Shown here piece by piece: positions 45,265 through 55,100 of a stretch of 62,667 nt of DNA. Every line of letters begins with the position of its first letter. Position 1 is the first letter of the stretch. The stretch spans positions 53-62,719 of the forward strand of contig NZ_JGZD01000012.1 of assembly GCF_000741645.1 (NCBI RefSeq). Reading direction: 5' to 3'. Below the pieces are notes generated by a model. The model saw only the letters and a program-made list of their open reading frames with translations, ran no database searches and was not told the DNA's origin. A program made the position numbers and the translations under genes. This DNA comes from Bifidobacterium minimum (GTDB lineage Bacteria; Actinomycetota; Actinomycetes; Actinomycetales; Bifidobacteriaceae).

Positions 45265-45936
45265 CGGGAGAGCCACAACTACAACGCCGATTCCACGCCG
45301 AAGGAGAAGGACTGGCTGCATCTGAACACCATCCAGATGCTGGATGACGGCAGCGTGATCCTCAGCTCGCGCGAGACGTCCACGGCCATCAAACTCGACG
45401 ATCTGGAGTCCAACCCCACAATCGACTACATGATCGGTGAGGAAAGCTTCTGGAAGGGTTCGGACTACGCGTCGTACCTGCTCACGAAAATCGGCGACAG
45501 CTCCGGCACCGGCGGACAGCACTCGGTCACGTATGAGAAGGATTCCGGTCTTCCCGACGGCCAGTACTATCTGTACATGTTCGACAACAACTACGGCAAA
45601 AGCAACACCAGACCGGATTATGACTGGACGGCAAACGTCAAGGGGATCCAGACCAGCTTCGCGACGGGAACGCATTCGCGATACTACAAGTATCTCGTCG
45701 ACGAGAACGCACGCACGTACAAACTGGTGAAGTCATTCAACGTCCCCTATTCCTCGATCGTCAGCAGCGTGCAGGAACTGGGCAACGGAACGGTTCTCGT
45801 GGATTCGGGAACGAAGGGACTGTTCGGAGTGTATTCGGATGATGGCACGCCGATAAGCCAATGGACGATGGGATTGATGAAGAACATCATCTACCGCGTC
45901 TACCAGTATGACTTCAGTGGGTTCTACTTCGCCTGA
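45265..45936 (+). pseudogene. Remnant of an aryl-sulfate sulfotransferase (C-terminal part)
   Basis: After a TGA at 45262 the frame reads ESHNYNADSTPKEKDWLHLN, then MLDDGSVILSSRETSTAI, SGTGGQHSVTYEKDSG and QYYLYMFDNNYG, and ends in YQYDFSGFYFA. This is the C-terminal portion of an arylsulfotransferase, an enzyme that moves sulfate between phenolic compounds. Its N-terminal half and start are absent. It abuts the methyltransferase remnant at about 45262, so a deletion probably fused the two. Confidence 0.75.
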
Positions 45937-45950
45937 CCCGTCAAAGCCGT

Positions 45951-46676
45951 ATGCCTCGTTCCGCATCCAGGATCCCGTTGGAGCTGCTGTCCGTGGTCGC
46001 CGCCCTCGCCGTCCTCGTGCTATGCATGTCGACCGGCGTGGACGCGGTTCTGGCGCAGGCCAGCGGAATCACGCGCATCCCGCTTATCGTGGCCCATCGC
46101 GGGGGACAGGAAAGGTTCCCCGCCGGGTCTCTGGACAGTTTTCTGGGCGCGGCGGCGGAAGGATACCCCGTCGAGATGGATCTGCGGACGCTTGACGACG
46201 GAGGCATCGCCATCTCGCATGATTCGACGACCGGCGAGACGACGGAGGATTCGGACGACGCGCCCGTCAGCTCACTGTCCACGGACGACTGGACGTCCAT
46301 GTGCCTCCGATACGACTCCGAGCGCTGCTTCCATGCCGTGACCTTCGGGCAGGTCCTCGACGCCCTTCCCGGCAACGCTCTGCTGGTGGTCGAGAACAAG
46401 CAGGATGAGGTCGATCTCGAGAGGCTGGAGCGGATTCTCGCCGCACGGTCGCTGACATCATCCACCCTTATCGAGTCATTGGATTTCGGCGAGGTCACTC
46501 AGGCCTCCGTCGACGGCATCATCACCGATTATCCTCGAACGATGACGCGGCTGCTTTCCGCCCAGGCGTCCGCCGACGATTCCGCGGGCGTGCCCCAGTT
46601 GCGGCTGTCCGCCGCCGAGCTGCAGAGCCGCATACGTCGGAGGCTCCCACACGACGATGCGCATGGGAGCCTCTGA
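45951..46676 (+). CDS. Glycerophosphodiester phosphodiesterase-like protein, internally shortened
   Basis: 241 residues with an N-terminal membrane segment (LLSVVAALAVLVLCMSTG) and the start of a GDPD barrel (IPLIVAHRGGQERFPAGSL; YPVEMDLRTLDDGGIAISHD). GDPDs split glycerophosphodiesters into alcohol and glycerol-3-phosphate. Here IESLDFGEVTQ jumps directly to ASVDGIITDYPRTM. In family members these beta-strand regions are separated by about 70 residues, so an internal in-frame deletion is likely. The usual Pro-Glu-Asn after HRG also reads FPAGS. A hairpin that looks like the natural terminator is inside the last codons. Probably inactive. Confidence 0.65.
   Translation: MPRSASRIPLELLSVVAALAVLVLCMSTGVDAVLAQASGITRIPLIVAHRGGQERFPAGSLDSFLGAAAEGYPVEMDLRTLDDGGIAISHDSTTGETTEDSDDAPVSSLSTDDWTSMCLRYDSERCFHAVTFGQVLDALPGNALLVVENKQDEVDLERLERILAARSLTSSTLIESLDFGEVTQASVDGIITDYPRTMTRLLSAQASADDSAGVPQLRLSAAELQSRIRRRLPHDDAHGSL
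46640..46673 (+). terminator. Terminator-like hairpin inside the end of the GDPD-like frame
   Basis: GAGGCTCCCA (46640-46649) pairs with TGGGAGCCTC (46664-46673). It lies immediately before the current stop codon, which suggests the original stop was upstream. Confidence 0.65.
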
Positions 46677-46756
46677 CGGAAAGATGGCGGGGATCCGACC
46701 CCACCATGCATCCATGGGCTACCGGCAGCCCCAAGGACTGCCGCCAACCCGATGAA

Positions 46757-47203
46757 CTACTCGGCGACGACCTTCACCGTGAAGGAGGCGGAGACCTCCG
46801 GGTGCAGGGCGACGGTGGCGGGGAACTCTCCGGCCGTCTTGATGGACTCGACCTTGATGGACTTGGGATCCACCGCGGCCTTGTCCGCAAGGGCGGCGGC
46901 GATCGAGTCGCCTGAGATGCCTCCGAAGAGCTTGCCGGACTCGGACACCTTGGCGGAGATCTCCACCACGGAGCCCTCGATGGCGGCCTTCGCGTCGATG
47001 GCCTCCTGCCGGGTGGCGATCGACTTGGCCTGACGCGCCTTGCGCATGGCCTCGATCTGCGCCGCGGAGCCCTTGCTCCAACGGAAGGCGAGCCCCTGCG
47101 GGATCAGATAGTTGCGGGCGTATCCGGGGCGCACCTCGACGACATCGCCGGAGTGTCCGAGATTCGCGACGGACTTGGTGAGAATAACCTTGGTTTCAGC
47201 CAT
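46757..47203 (-). CDS. rplI: Ribosomal protein bL9
   Basis: Large-subunit protein of 148 residues: N domain [20 protein letters not shown] with [13 protein letters not shown], a long connecting helix, and the C domain with [16 protein letters not shown] and [12 protein letters not shown]. It is last in the rpsF-ssb-rpsR-rplI operon. Confidence 0.98.
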   Translation of the reverse strand: MAETKVILTKSVANLGHSGDVVEVRPGYARNYLIPQGLAFRWSKGSAAQIEAMRKARQAKSIATRQEAIDAKAAIEGSVVEISAKVSESGKLFGGISGDSIAAALADKAAVDPKSIKVESIKTAGEFPATVALHPEVSASFTVKVVAE

Positions 47204-47221
47204 GTTCCTATCCTCTCTGAA

Positions 47222-47470
47222 TCAGCGGCCGGACGTGGCGTACGGAAGCAGCGCCATCTCGCGGGCGTTCTTGACGGCGCGGGAGATCTTGCGCTGCTCC
47301 TGAACGGTGACGCCGGTGATGCGACGCGAACGGATCTTGCCACGGTCGGAGACGAACTTGCGCAGAAGCGCGACATCCTTGTAGTCGATCTCGGTGATCT
47401 TCGCGGCCTTCAGGGGATTCGGCTTCTTCTTGAAGGGCTTGACCGGTGGTTGCGGCCTTTTACGTGACAT
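47222..47470 (-). CDS. rpsR: Ribosomal protein bS18
   Basis: Small-subunit protein of 82 residues ([40 protein letters not shown], then [14 protein letters not shown]). It has no Cys residues, so it is the zinc-independent form. It lies between ssb and rplI in the standard order, 18 bases before rplI. Confidence 0.98.
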   Translation of the reverse strand: MSRKRPQPPVKPFKKKPNPLKAAKITEIDYKDVALLRKFVSDRGKIRSRRITGVTVQEQRKISRAVKNAREMALLPYATSGR

Positions 47471-47559
47471 GGTGTTTCTCCTTATATGAACTTATATGTC
47501 GTTAATGTCCGAGACGTCGGTGCGACGCACTCGGATCGGGGAGGGCGTTCGGGAGGGCG

Positions 47560-48176
47560 TCAGAATTCCGGATCGTCTCCCGACCCGCCGAAGTCGCCGC
47601 TGCCTCCGAATGACGAGAACCCGTCGTTCGACGACGCCGGCGAGGCCCAGGGATCCTGGGCGGGGGCGGCCGGAGACTGCGTTGGGCGGGAGCCGATGCC
47701 GGGGCCGCGGAGGCGGCACGGTTGTATCCGGCGCCACCCTGATAGCCTCCGGCGTTTCCGGCGGGAGCCGAGAAACCCCCGGACCGTCCGGCTCCGGAGA
47801 ACCCGCTGGCGCTCGACTGGCGCGTGACCTGGGCCGTGGCGTACCGCAGGCTCGGTCCGATCTCGTCGACCGTCAGGTCGATGGATGTGCGCTGGGATCC
47901 GTCCTGCGCCTGATACGAGTGCTGGCTCAACCGGCCGGTCACGATCACGCGCATGCCCTTGGACAGGCTCTGGGCCACATGGTCCCCCAGGGCCCTCCAC
48001 GCGGAGCACCTGAGAAACAGCGCCTGCCCGTCCTCCCACTGGTTCGTCTCGCGATTGAACGAGCGTGGGGTGGAGGCGACCGTGAAACTGGTGACGGTGG
48101 CTCCACTTCCGATGGTTCTCACCTCGGGATCCGCGGTGAGGTTCCCCACCACGGTGATAATCGTTTCACCTGCCAT
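47560..48176 (-). CDS. ssb: Single-stranded DNA-binding protein, reading frame broken before the acidic tip
   Basis: The N-terminal OB-fold is intact ([76 protein letters not shown]). AAGGAG lies seven bases before the ATG at 48176. The C-terminal acidic tip that recruits partner proteins, GGSGDDPEF, is present but in a different frame ending at 47560. As written, the frame with the OB-fold runs on to 47502 with an Arg/Pro-rich end. One extra C in the CCC run near 47697 would restore the tip. As ssb is essential, a sequencing or assembly indel is the simplest explanation; a real deletion is possible. Confidence 0.88.
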
Positions 48177-48239
48177 ACTGATGCTCCTTGGGTTGGATTC
48201 CACGCACCGACCATGGGCGGCCAGGCGCGTCGGCGAGGA

Positions 48240-48536
48240 CTACTCGGCGTCCTTGCGCAGGATCTTCGTGCGGATGACGGATTCGTTGAGGTTCAGCAGA
48301 CGATCAAGCTCGGCGCTTGTCGCAGGATCGGCGGTGTAGTTGACCACCACGTAGTTGCCCTCGTTCTTGCCGGCGATCTCATAGGCCATCTTGCGACGCC
48401 CCCAATAGTCGGTTCCATCGATGGAGCCGCCCTCCTTGGTGACAATATCGAGGTACTGCTCGGTCAGCTTGGTCAGACCCCGCTCATCGAGCTCAGGATT
48501 CGCAATGAACATCAATTCGTATTTATGCGCAGACAT
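48240..48536 (-). CDS. rpsF: Ribosomal protein bS6
   Basis: Small-subunit protein of 98 residues: MSAHKYELMFIANPELDERG, WGRRKMAYEIAGKNEGNYVV, and DRLLNLNESVIRTKILRKD. AAGGAGG lies seven bases before the ATG at 48536. First gene of the rpsF-ssb-rpsR-rplI operon. Confidence 0.98.
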   Translation of the reverse strand: MSAHKYELMFIANPELDERGLTKLTEQYLDIVTKEGGSIDGTDYWGRRKMAYEIAGKNEGNYVVVNYTADPATSAELDRLLNLNESVIRTKILRKDAE

Positions 48537-48783
48537 CACCCACCTCCTTCGGACTTACGGCCACGGACTTTCCGCGACAGGAGTGTGTATGCGTGCATTC
48601 ACCATAAGATGAACAACCCTTCCAGTGTACTCCGTGTCTGCGACCTGCGGAATGGCGGAATCGAGACCACCCGAAAACATTCAGCATCCGAACAGCCTCA
48701 ACGGTAAAATCGATCCTGCAAAGGCACATCAGAACCCACCGATGAATCGACGACCGCCTCGCGGAACCGAAGGGACACCATCC

Positions 48784-49989
48784 ATGCCATGCATTCATTG
48801 CGGGCACCCCGTGCAAGCGGGGGCGCAGTTCTGTTCCCACTGTGGGCGGCCCGTCGCGGAACCGGACAGCACCACCCCGCCACCATCCATTCCCCGTTCA
48901 CGCTCGTCGGCGTCGCCCTCCTCGTGGGGACCGCCGCCGGAGCATACCGCTCGGCGCGACGGCTCGGCACCCGCTTCCTTCTCGGAGGCGCCGTGGGATC
49001 GGTCATGGTGGGGCTTGCCACAGGACTATGCCATATCCTCCTCGCAGGTCTTTTCGCCTTCAAGGTCAGCGGCATCCAGGTGGGGGCCGCGACCGGAAGA
49101 ACGTTCCTCATGGCCTTCCTCACCGCCGCCGTCGGTTCGTTCATGGGATATCTTCTCGCCCAGTACGCCCCCGACTCCTCGAACGTCCTCACCTCATACT
49201 GGCGCTGGAGCCATCGCCTCCGGGGATGGGTCCGAACCGTGACCGACGCATTCATGGTCTACGGCGTCGTGTTCACGATCATCGGACTCGCGGGATTCGT
49301 GGGATACGTTCTGACCACGGGGAACGTCTGGATGCTCGCGCTTGTCCCGCTGCTCTTCCCGCTCATTCCGATCATCCTCGTCGTCGAATCCTCGTTGGGC
49401 GCCACGCTGGTCGCCTCCGGAACATCCGGACAGTCCACCCTTTCGATCCTCACCGCCCAGAACGTGGGAACCCGGGCGATATTGTGGATATGCCTCCTCG
49501 TCTTCCTCGCCGCAACCATTCTCATCTGCCTGCGCGCCGCGGCCAGAAACATCTACGATCCCGCGCACGCGCGATGGACCGACCTGTGGAAGGCCCCCGC
49601 GACAGTCGGATTGGGATGGCTTGCGACGGCCTTTCTTCTCGCCCGGTTCTCGGCGGCCGTCACCGCTTCCGGCGCCTTGCCGCAGCTGTCCTCTCTGTCC
49701 GACTCCCTGCTGGGGACGTCCACCGGCTCCATGCTCAACGCGAGCGTCTCCATGTCGCCGTCGCCGTGGTATATCCTCGTCGCGGCATCGTGGATGCTCC
49801 TCGTCGAGGCGATGGGTCTGGGCTTCGGACGGAACCTGGTCGTGACGTGGACGCCTCTGTGGAACGCCATCCGTGGCGGAACCGTCAGCCCCACCCCCGA
49901 CGACGTGCAGAGGCACGTGTGCGCGAACGGTGCCCTCGTCGCCCTGCGCGGCGAACGGCGTCCGGCTGCGGGTCGCCCGTGTATATTAG
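48784..49989 (+). pseudogene. Zinc-ribbon multi-pass membrane protein gene with frameshift
   Basis: The ATG at 48784 (AAGGGA upstream) opens a zinc ribbon, MPCIHCGHPVQAGAQFCSHC, with four Cys as C-x2-C-x11-C-x2-C. After about 36 codons the useful coding moves to another frame (HHPATIHSPFTLVGVALLVG onward), which encodes about eight membrane segments. One extra C in the CCCC run near 48875 would join ribbon and membrane parts. The 3' end is also unclear. The membrane frame runs into prs and stops only at 50282, whereas the first frame has a TAG at 49987-49989, just before the prs leader. The indels may be technical. No specific family was recognised; a stress- or envelope-related function is unproven. 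Confidence 0.6.
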
Positions 49990-50038
49990 GGTCGTTTCTG
50001 GCGTTTCAAGGCACGTCACGGCGCGAAGGAAGGCAGAC

Positions 50039-51052
50039 ATGTCCGCGATTCTCGAAGGCATACCAGACAAGAGGCTTGCTGTTGTCGCCGGACGTGCATA
50101 CCCGGCTCAGGCCACGGAGACCGCGGAATGCCTGGGAACGTCCCTGCTGGAGACCACGGCATACGACTTCGCGAACGGCGAGATGTACGTGCGTTTCACC
50201 GAACCCGTGCGCGGCGCCGACGTGTTCGTCATCCAGTCGCACACCGATCCCATCAACACCTGGATCATGGAGCAGCTGCTGATGGTGGACTCCCTCAAGC
50301 GGGCCTCGGCCAGGTCCATCACCGTCGTGGCGCCCTTTCTCGGCTATTCACGCCAGGACAAGAAGCATCAGGGACGAGAGCCGATCACCGCCCGTCTGAT
50401 GTTCGACCTGTTCCGCACCGCGGGAGCGGATCGCATCATGACGGTCGATCTGCACGCGTCGCAGGAGCAGGGGTTCTTCGACGGGCCCGTCGACCACCTC
50501 ACCGCCATGCCGGTGCTGCTGGACTATGTGCGCTCCAGCATGGACCTGTCCAACGCCACGATGGTCTCCCCCGACGCCGGGCGCATCAAGGTCTCCGAGC
50601 AGTGGGCCGCCAAGCTCGGCGGGCTGCCGCTCTCCTTCATCCATAAGACGCGTGACATCACCCGTCCCAACCATGCCACGGCCCACGGCATCATCGGCGA
50701 CGTCGAGGGACGCGACTGCATCGTCGTCGACGACATGATCGACACCGCCGGGACGATCTGCGAAGCGGTGCGGACGCTGCGAAACGCCGGGGCCGCCAGC
50801 GTCACCCTCGTCGCCACCCACGGACTGCTGTCGGGACCGGCCGTGGACCGCCTGCGACACTGCGGGGCACGGGAGATAGTCCTGATGGACACCGTCCCCA
50901 TCCCACAGGAGAAGCGCCTGCCGAATATGACGGTGCTGTCCGTGGCCCCGCTGCTGGCGGCCGGGATCCGCTCGGTTTTCGAGTCGGGGTCGGTCACCGG
51001 GCTGCTCAACGGGCTGCCCTCGGACATCCGTCCGCGCAACATCTATGCGTGA
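50039..51052 (+). CDS. prs: Ribose-phosphate pyrophosphokinase (PRPP synthetase)
   Basis: Makes PRPP from ribose-5-phosphate and ATP for nucleotide, His and Trp synthesis. 337 residues. Motifs: FANGEMYVRF, PFLGYSRQDKKHQGREPITA, TVDLHASQEQGFF, the PRPP loop DCIVVDDMIDTAGTI, and THGLLSGPA. A GAAGGAAGG ribosome site precedes the ATG and TATATT about 50 bases upstream is a likely -10. It lies directly after the zinc-ribbon membrane gene. Confidence 0.97.
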   Translation: MSAILEGIPDKRLAVVAGRAYPAQATETAECLGTSLLETTAYDFANGEMYVRFTEPVRGADVFVIQSHTDPINTWIMEQLLMVDSLKRASARSITVVAPFLGYSRQDKKHQGREPITARLMFDLFRTAGADRIMTVDLHASQEQGFFDGPVDHLTAMPVLLDYVRSSMDLSNATMVSPDAGRIKVSEQWAAKLGGLPLSFIHKTRDITRPNHATAHGIIGDVEGRDCIVVDDMIDTAGTICEAVRTLRNAGAASVTLVATHGLLSGPAVDRLRHCGAREIVLMDTVPIPQEKRLPNMTVLSVAPLLAAGIRSVFESGSVTGLLNGLPSDIRPRNIYA

Positions 51053-51079
51053 GCCATCCTGATTCACATCTGACGCCGG

Positions 51080-51085
51080 TACCAT
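51080..51085 (+). promoter_or_regulatory. TACCAT -10 of a probable leaderless promoter (glycosyltransferase)
   Basis: TACCAT is followed by seven bases and the ATG at 51093, with no ribosome site. Confidence 0.5.
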
Positions 51086-51092
51086 AGGCCTT

Positions 51093-52121
51093 ATGCCAGA
51101 TTCGACAGCGGATGATCTCGTCTCTATCATCGTTCCCGTATACAACGCGGAGCAGCATCTGACATACTGCCTTGATTCGATTCTTGGGCAAAGCCACCAC
51201 GATCTGGACATCATTCTGGTCGACGACGGGTCGACCGACGGCTCCTCCCGAATCTGCGACTCCTACGCGAAACGCGATCCCCGGATCCATGTGATCCATC
51301 AGCCCAATGGAGGCATAGGCTCCGCGCAGAACGCCGGTCTGGACGCAAGCCGGGGGCGCTTCATCGCCTTCGCCGACAACGACGACATCCTTGATCGCCA
51401 CAACATCGAATATCTTCTCCATGCGCTGCTGTCGACCGGAGCCTCCATGAGCAAGGCGAGATGGCGCCAGTTCGGCCTCTCGCAACGGGACGAGGTGGCG
51501 CGACTCGCCCAAGCAGGCGCCACGGACCCCTCCATCATGACGGTTTTCCGCGACCCCCTCCGAGCCTATCAGACCGTTTTCTGCAAGTCCCTAAGACTTC
51601 TGGGACAGGCCTGCGGGCTCCACACGGAGGCCCGCTATTTCAACGAGGCGAACTGGTGCAGACTGTATCGAAGGGACGTCTGGGACGGAATCAGATTCCC
51701 CGACGGCGTCTACGCCCAGGACGTGATGGTCGCCGGACGCCTGTACGAACGCATGGACACGGTGGCGGACATCGACGTGGTTCTGTACCACTGGCTCCAG
51801 TCGCCCGAATCGGTGACGCACGCACAGCGTGGTTTCGACTTCTACCACGACAACGTCGACGCCGGCATCAAGAATTTCAGACTGGCGCGCAGGCATGGCA
51901 TCATACCGATGCGCAGCTATTACACGATGACACAGCAGCTGCATTGCGAGAAGAGAGAGGCTTCACCCCGCGACAGAGCAATCCTCCTCAGTGACATGGA
52001 AACTGCACGCGCTCTGGTCTCGCAACTGACCATCGGGCAAATCACCGCATGCAGACTGACGGGATTTCTGCGCCTTATGGAGAAAATCGTCTACGATCGA
52101 CGCATCAAAGGCATGAACTGA
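51093..52121 (+). CDS. Glycosyltransferase family 2
   Basis: GT-A fold sugar transferase of 342 residues. The N-terminal nucleotide-sugar domain has VSIIVPVYNAEQHL, DIILVDDGSTDGS, GIGSAQNAGLDASRG and the metal-binding AFADNDDIL. The C-terminal half includes the acceptor region (YAQDVMVAGRLYERMD) and an amphipathic end. It probably adds a sugar during surface-glycan synthesis; it is convergent with the main polysaccharide cluster rather than inside it. The start is supported by TACCAT seven bases upstream. Confidence 0.9.
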   Translation: MPDSTADDLVSIIVPVYNAEQHLTYCLDSILGQSHHDLDIILVDDGSTDGSSRICDSYAKRDPRIHVIHQPNGGIGSAQNAGLDASRGRFIAFADNDDILDRHNIEYLLHALLSTGASMSKARWRQFGLSQRDEVARLAQAGATDPSIMTVFRDPLRAYQTVFCKSLRLLGQACGLHTEARYFNEANWCRLYRRDVWDGIRFPDGVYAQDVMVAGRLYERMDTVADIDVVLYHWLQSPESVTHAQRGFDFYHDNVDAGIKNFRLARRHGIIPMRSYYTMTQQLHCEKREASPRDRAILLSDMETARALVSQLTIGQITACRLTGFLRLMEKIVYDRRIKGMN

Positions 52122-52152
52122 TCGATACCGTCGGCCTTGTAGCAGTCGGAGA

Positions 52153-55100
52153 TCAGACCTGACGAACCCAATAGTTCCCTGACGTTCTCGACAGGTTCGG
52201 ATTGTAGTAGGGATCGTTGGCGACCTGTTCCCTATACCTTTTCAGAAAGATGTCCGCCTCGTCCTTAAGCCTCTTTCGGCGCTTCTCGTCCTTTGTGTCA
52301 TATCCACGTGTCATCGACTCATAATGATAGAGCTCGGCCTCATGGGACCATACGATATCGCGGTGAAGCTGATCGTGTATGCGCACGCACAGATCCACAT
52401 CGTTATAAGCGACGGCAAGCGTCTCATCGAAACCGCCAACGGCATGGAAGTCGGCGGCCTTGATCATGCAACAGGCGGCGGTGACCGCATAATAGTTGAC
52501 GTTCTCAATCAGACGTCCGAAATAGCCGGTATAGCCTCTGGGGAAACCCGCCTGGATATGTCCCGCGACTCCTCCGAGACCCAGAACGATTCCTGAATGC
52601 TGAATCGTGTCTATCGGATAGTAGAGCTTTGCCCCAACGACCCCGATACGGTCAAGCTGCGTGAAGGAGACCATCCTGGTCATCCACTCAGGGCTGATAA
52701 CCTCCGTATCGTCGTTCAGGAACAGGAGATACCGTCCGGCCGCCTTCGTCGCCGCGATATTGTTGATCCGCGAATAGTTGAATGGGATGTCGATCTTCTC
52801 GACGCGGAACCGCGCCCCGAGGAGCTTCCTGAATCTCTCGTACAGGTCGGCCATATGAGGGTTGGTGCTTCCGTTGTCGGCGATGACGATCTCGTAGTTG
52901 CCGTAACTCGTCTTCTCGATGATGGAGGTGACGCAACGCTCGATATTGTCGTATCCGTCCCGCGTCGGAATGATGATGGAAACCAGTTCGTTCTCATCGA
53001 CCTCGTAATGGATATCGTATATGCCATCGGCAATGCTGGGAGTGACCTCCGCACGGTAACCGCGGCGGACGACGGCATCACGCAAAACCCGGAGCCCCGC
53101 AAGAGAGGCATAATTCTTGGCTCCGCCATCCGACGCGGTGGATGTGGGAAGCGTCCTCCAGTGATACAAAACCTTCGGGATATGCCTCACATGCGACGCA
53201 TCGGTGCGCTCCATGAAGCGAAGGACGAGATCGTAGTCCTGCGACCCTTCATAGCCCGCACGGAACCCGCCGATATCCTCGACGATGGAACGGCGGTACA
53301 CGCCAAGATGGCTGATGTAATTGGTGCTGAGGAGGAGATCCGGCGAGAAATCCGGCTTGAAATGGGGGTCGCTTCTCACGCCCTTCTCATCGATCTTGTC
53401 CTCATCGGTGTAGATCAGGTCAGCGTCAGGATGCTCGTTGATGGTTTTGGCCACCTCGAACAGCGCATGGGGCGAAATCTCATCATCGTTGTCCATCAGA
53501 GCCACGTAATCGCCGGTCGCCTCGGCGAGCGCCGAATTGGTCGCGCGCGAGATATGTCCGTTCTTCTCGCGAAAGACAACCGTGATCCTGTCATCGAGCC
53601 GGGCATATCTTTCAAGCATGGGACGCACGTCCTGGCGGGTGGAATGGTCGTCCGCGATGCACAGCTGCCAGTTCCCGTACGATTGAGCCAGAACGGAGTC
53701 GACGCACTTCGACAGCCACTGCGGATCAACGTTGTACACGGGCATGACGATCGATATCACAGGTCTGCGCGAGAACCCTCTGATGGCTTCCTTCACCGCT
53801 TCCGGACCGTAATTCTCCGTCGCACGAATCAGTTTGTGATAGTCCGCGCGCTGCCTTCCCGGAGTGACGTATTTGTCCCGAATTATTCTCGCAGCGGTCC
53901 GGGGATGCCTGACCATCCTGAACGTCGTGTGAACCAATCTCGTGAATCGAGATATCGTCGACGATGGTATCGCAAAGTCCGCCTTACGGCTGTCAGTCGG
54001 CGTTGAGAAAACCAATTTGGCACCTTGGACGCGGCGCAGAATCGCTTTTCCGCCGGGAATGGCTATCTCTGCCCGGAAGCCCAGCACGGATTCCTGCGGA
54101 ACCGGCAATGCGGAATTCACATCGGGCCGGAGATACCGATCAACCTTCTTCAGACTGGCTCCGGGCAGATCCTCCAATGCGATGTGCACGTCGGCGTTCC
54201 CATGGAGATCCGCGGCCCATCCCTTTACCGTTATTTCCGTCGAATCGGACGACACAGAGACTTCGTCTATCGAGAACTCCACACCACGCTGGAGTTCCTT
54301 GTCCAAGGGGAAGAAAGCCGGAGAGTACCGATCCTTCACCCCCGCGTGCATCTGAAGGTAACGCATACAGCTATCCGGAGAAATGCCGAGAGGCTTCGGT
54401 CTGATGCTCGTGAACTCCGAATAAGGCTGCCAAAGGACGCATCCGGCGTTGGGCGCCGAGTGGATCCTCACGCATAGGTCCACGCCTCTCAGCCCCTCCT
54501 CAAGCGAGCAATCCACACCGCCGCTGCTCGTGAAGTCCCGTTTCCGGATGAGCAGGCAGTCCTCGGTGACTCCGAACATCTCGCGAGGAAGAAGATCACG
54601 GAAGTAGTAGCCGATGCCCTCATCCCACAGGCCACGCATCTCAAAGGGCCTCCCGCTTCTCAGCGCCCTTAGCGTGATCCCGGCGTTAAGAACCCGGCTC
54701 TGCGCGTCGTAGACCTTTCCTCCCACAACGCTCACGGAGGGATCGGCGCAATAGTTGACCATGTTCCCAAGCCACGACGAATCCTGCGGCATCACTCCGG
54801 ACAGGAGCGCGACGTACTCCTCGTCGCACGACGCCACCGCGGCGTTGATGGATGAAGAGTCCGATACGGGTATGTACCGGACACCGTCATAATCCGTCAG
54901 GGACTTCAATTTCTCGATCTGCGAGGCCGAATACGACGACAGCACGACCGCGATCCGCGGCAAAGCCATCTCATAGTCGATTCTGTATGTCCCCAGATTG
55001 TCAAGCATGGTGACTGCACCCGGGAGGGACCGTCTGGACAACGCCTCCTCGATGGCACGTTTACCGGCCTCATACGCGTACATCTTGCTCCGTGGATCGC

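Noticed and set aside
47502..47560. The Arg/Pro-rich ssb C terminus as a novel SSB variant
   Set aside because: The correct acidic tip exists in another frame in the expected place, so a one-base indel is a simpler explanation.
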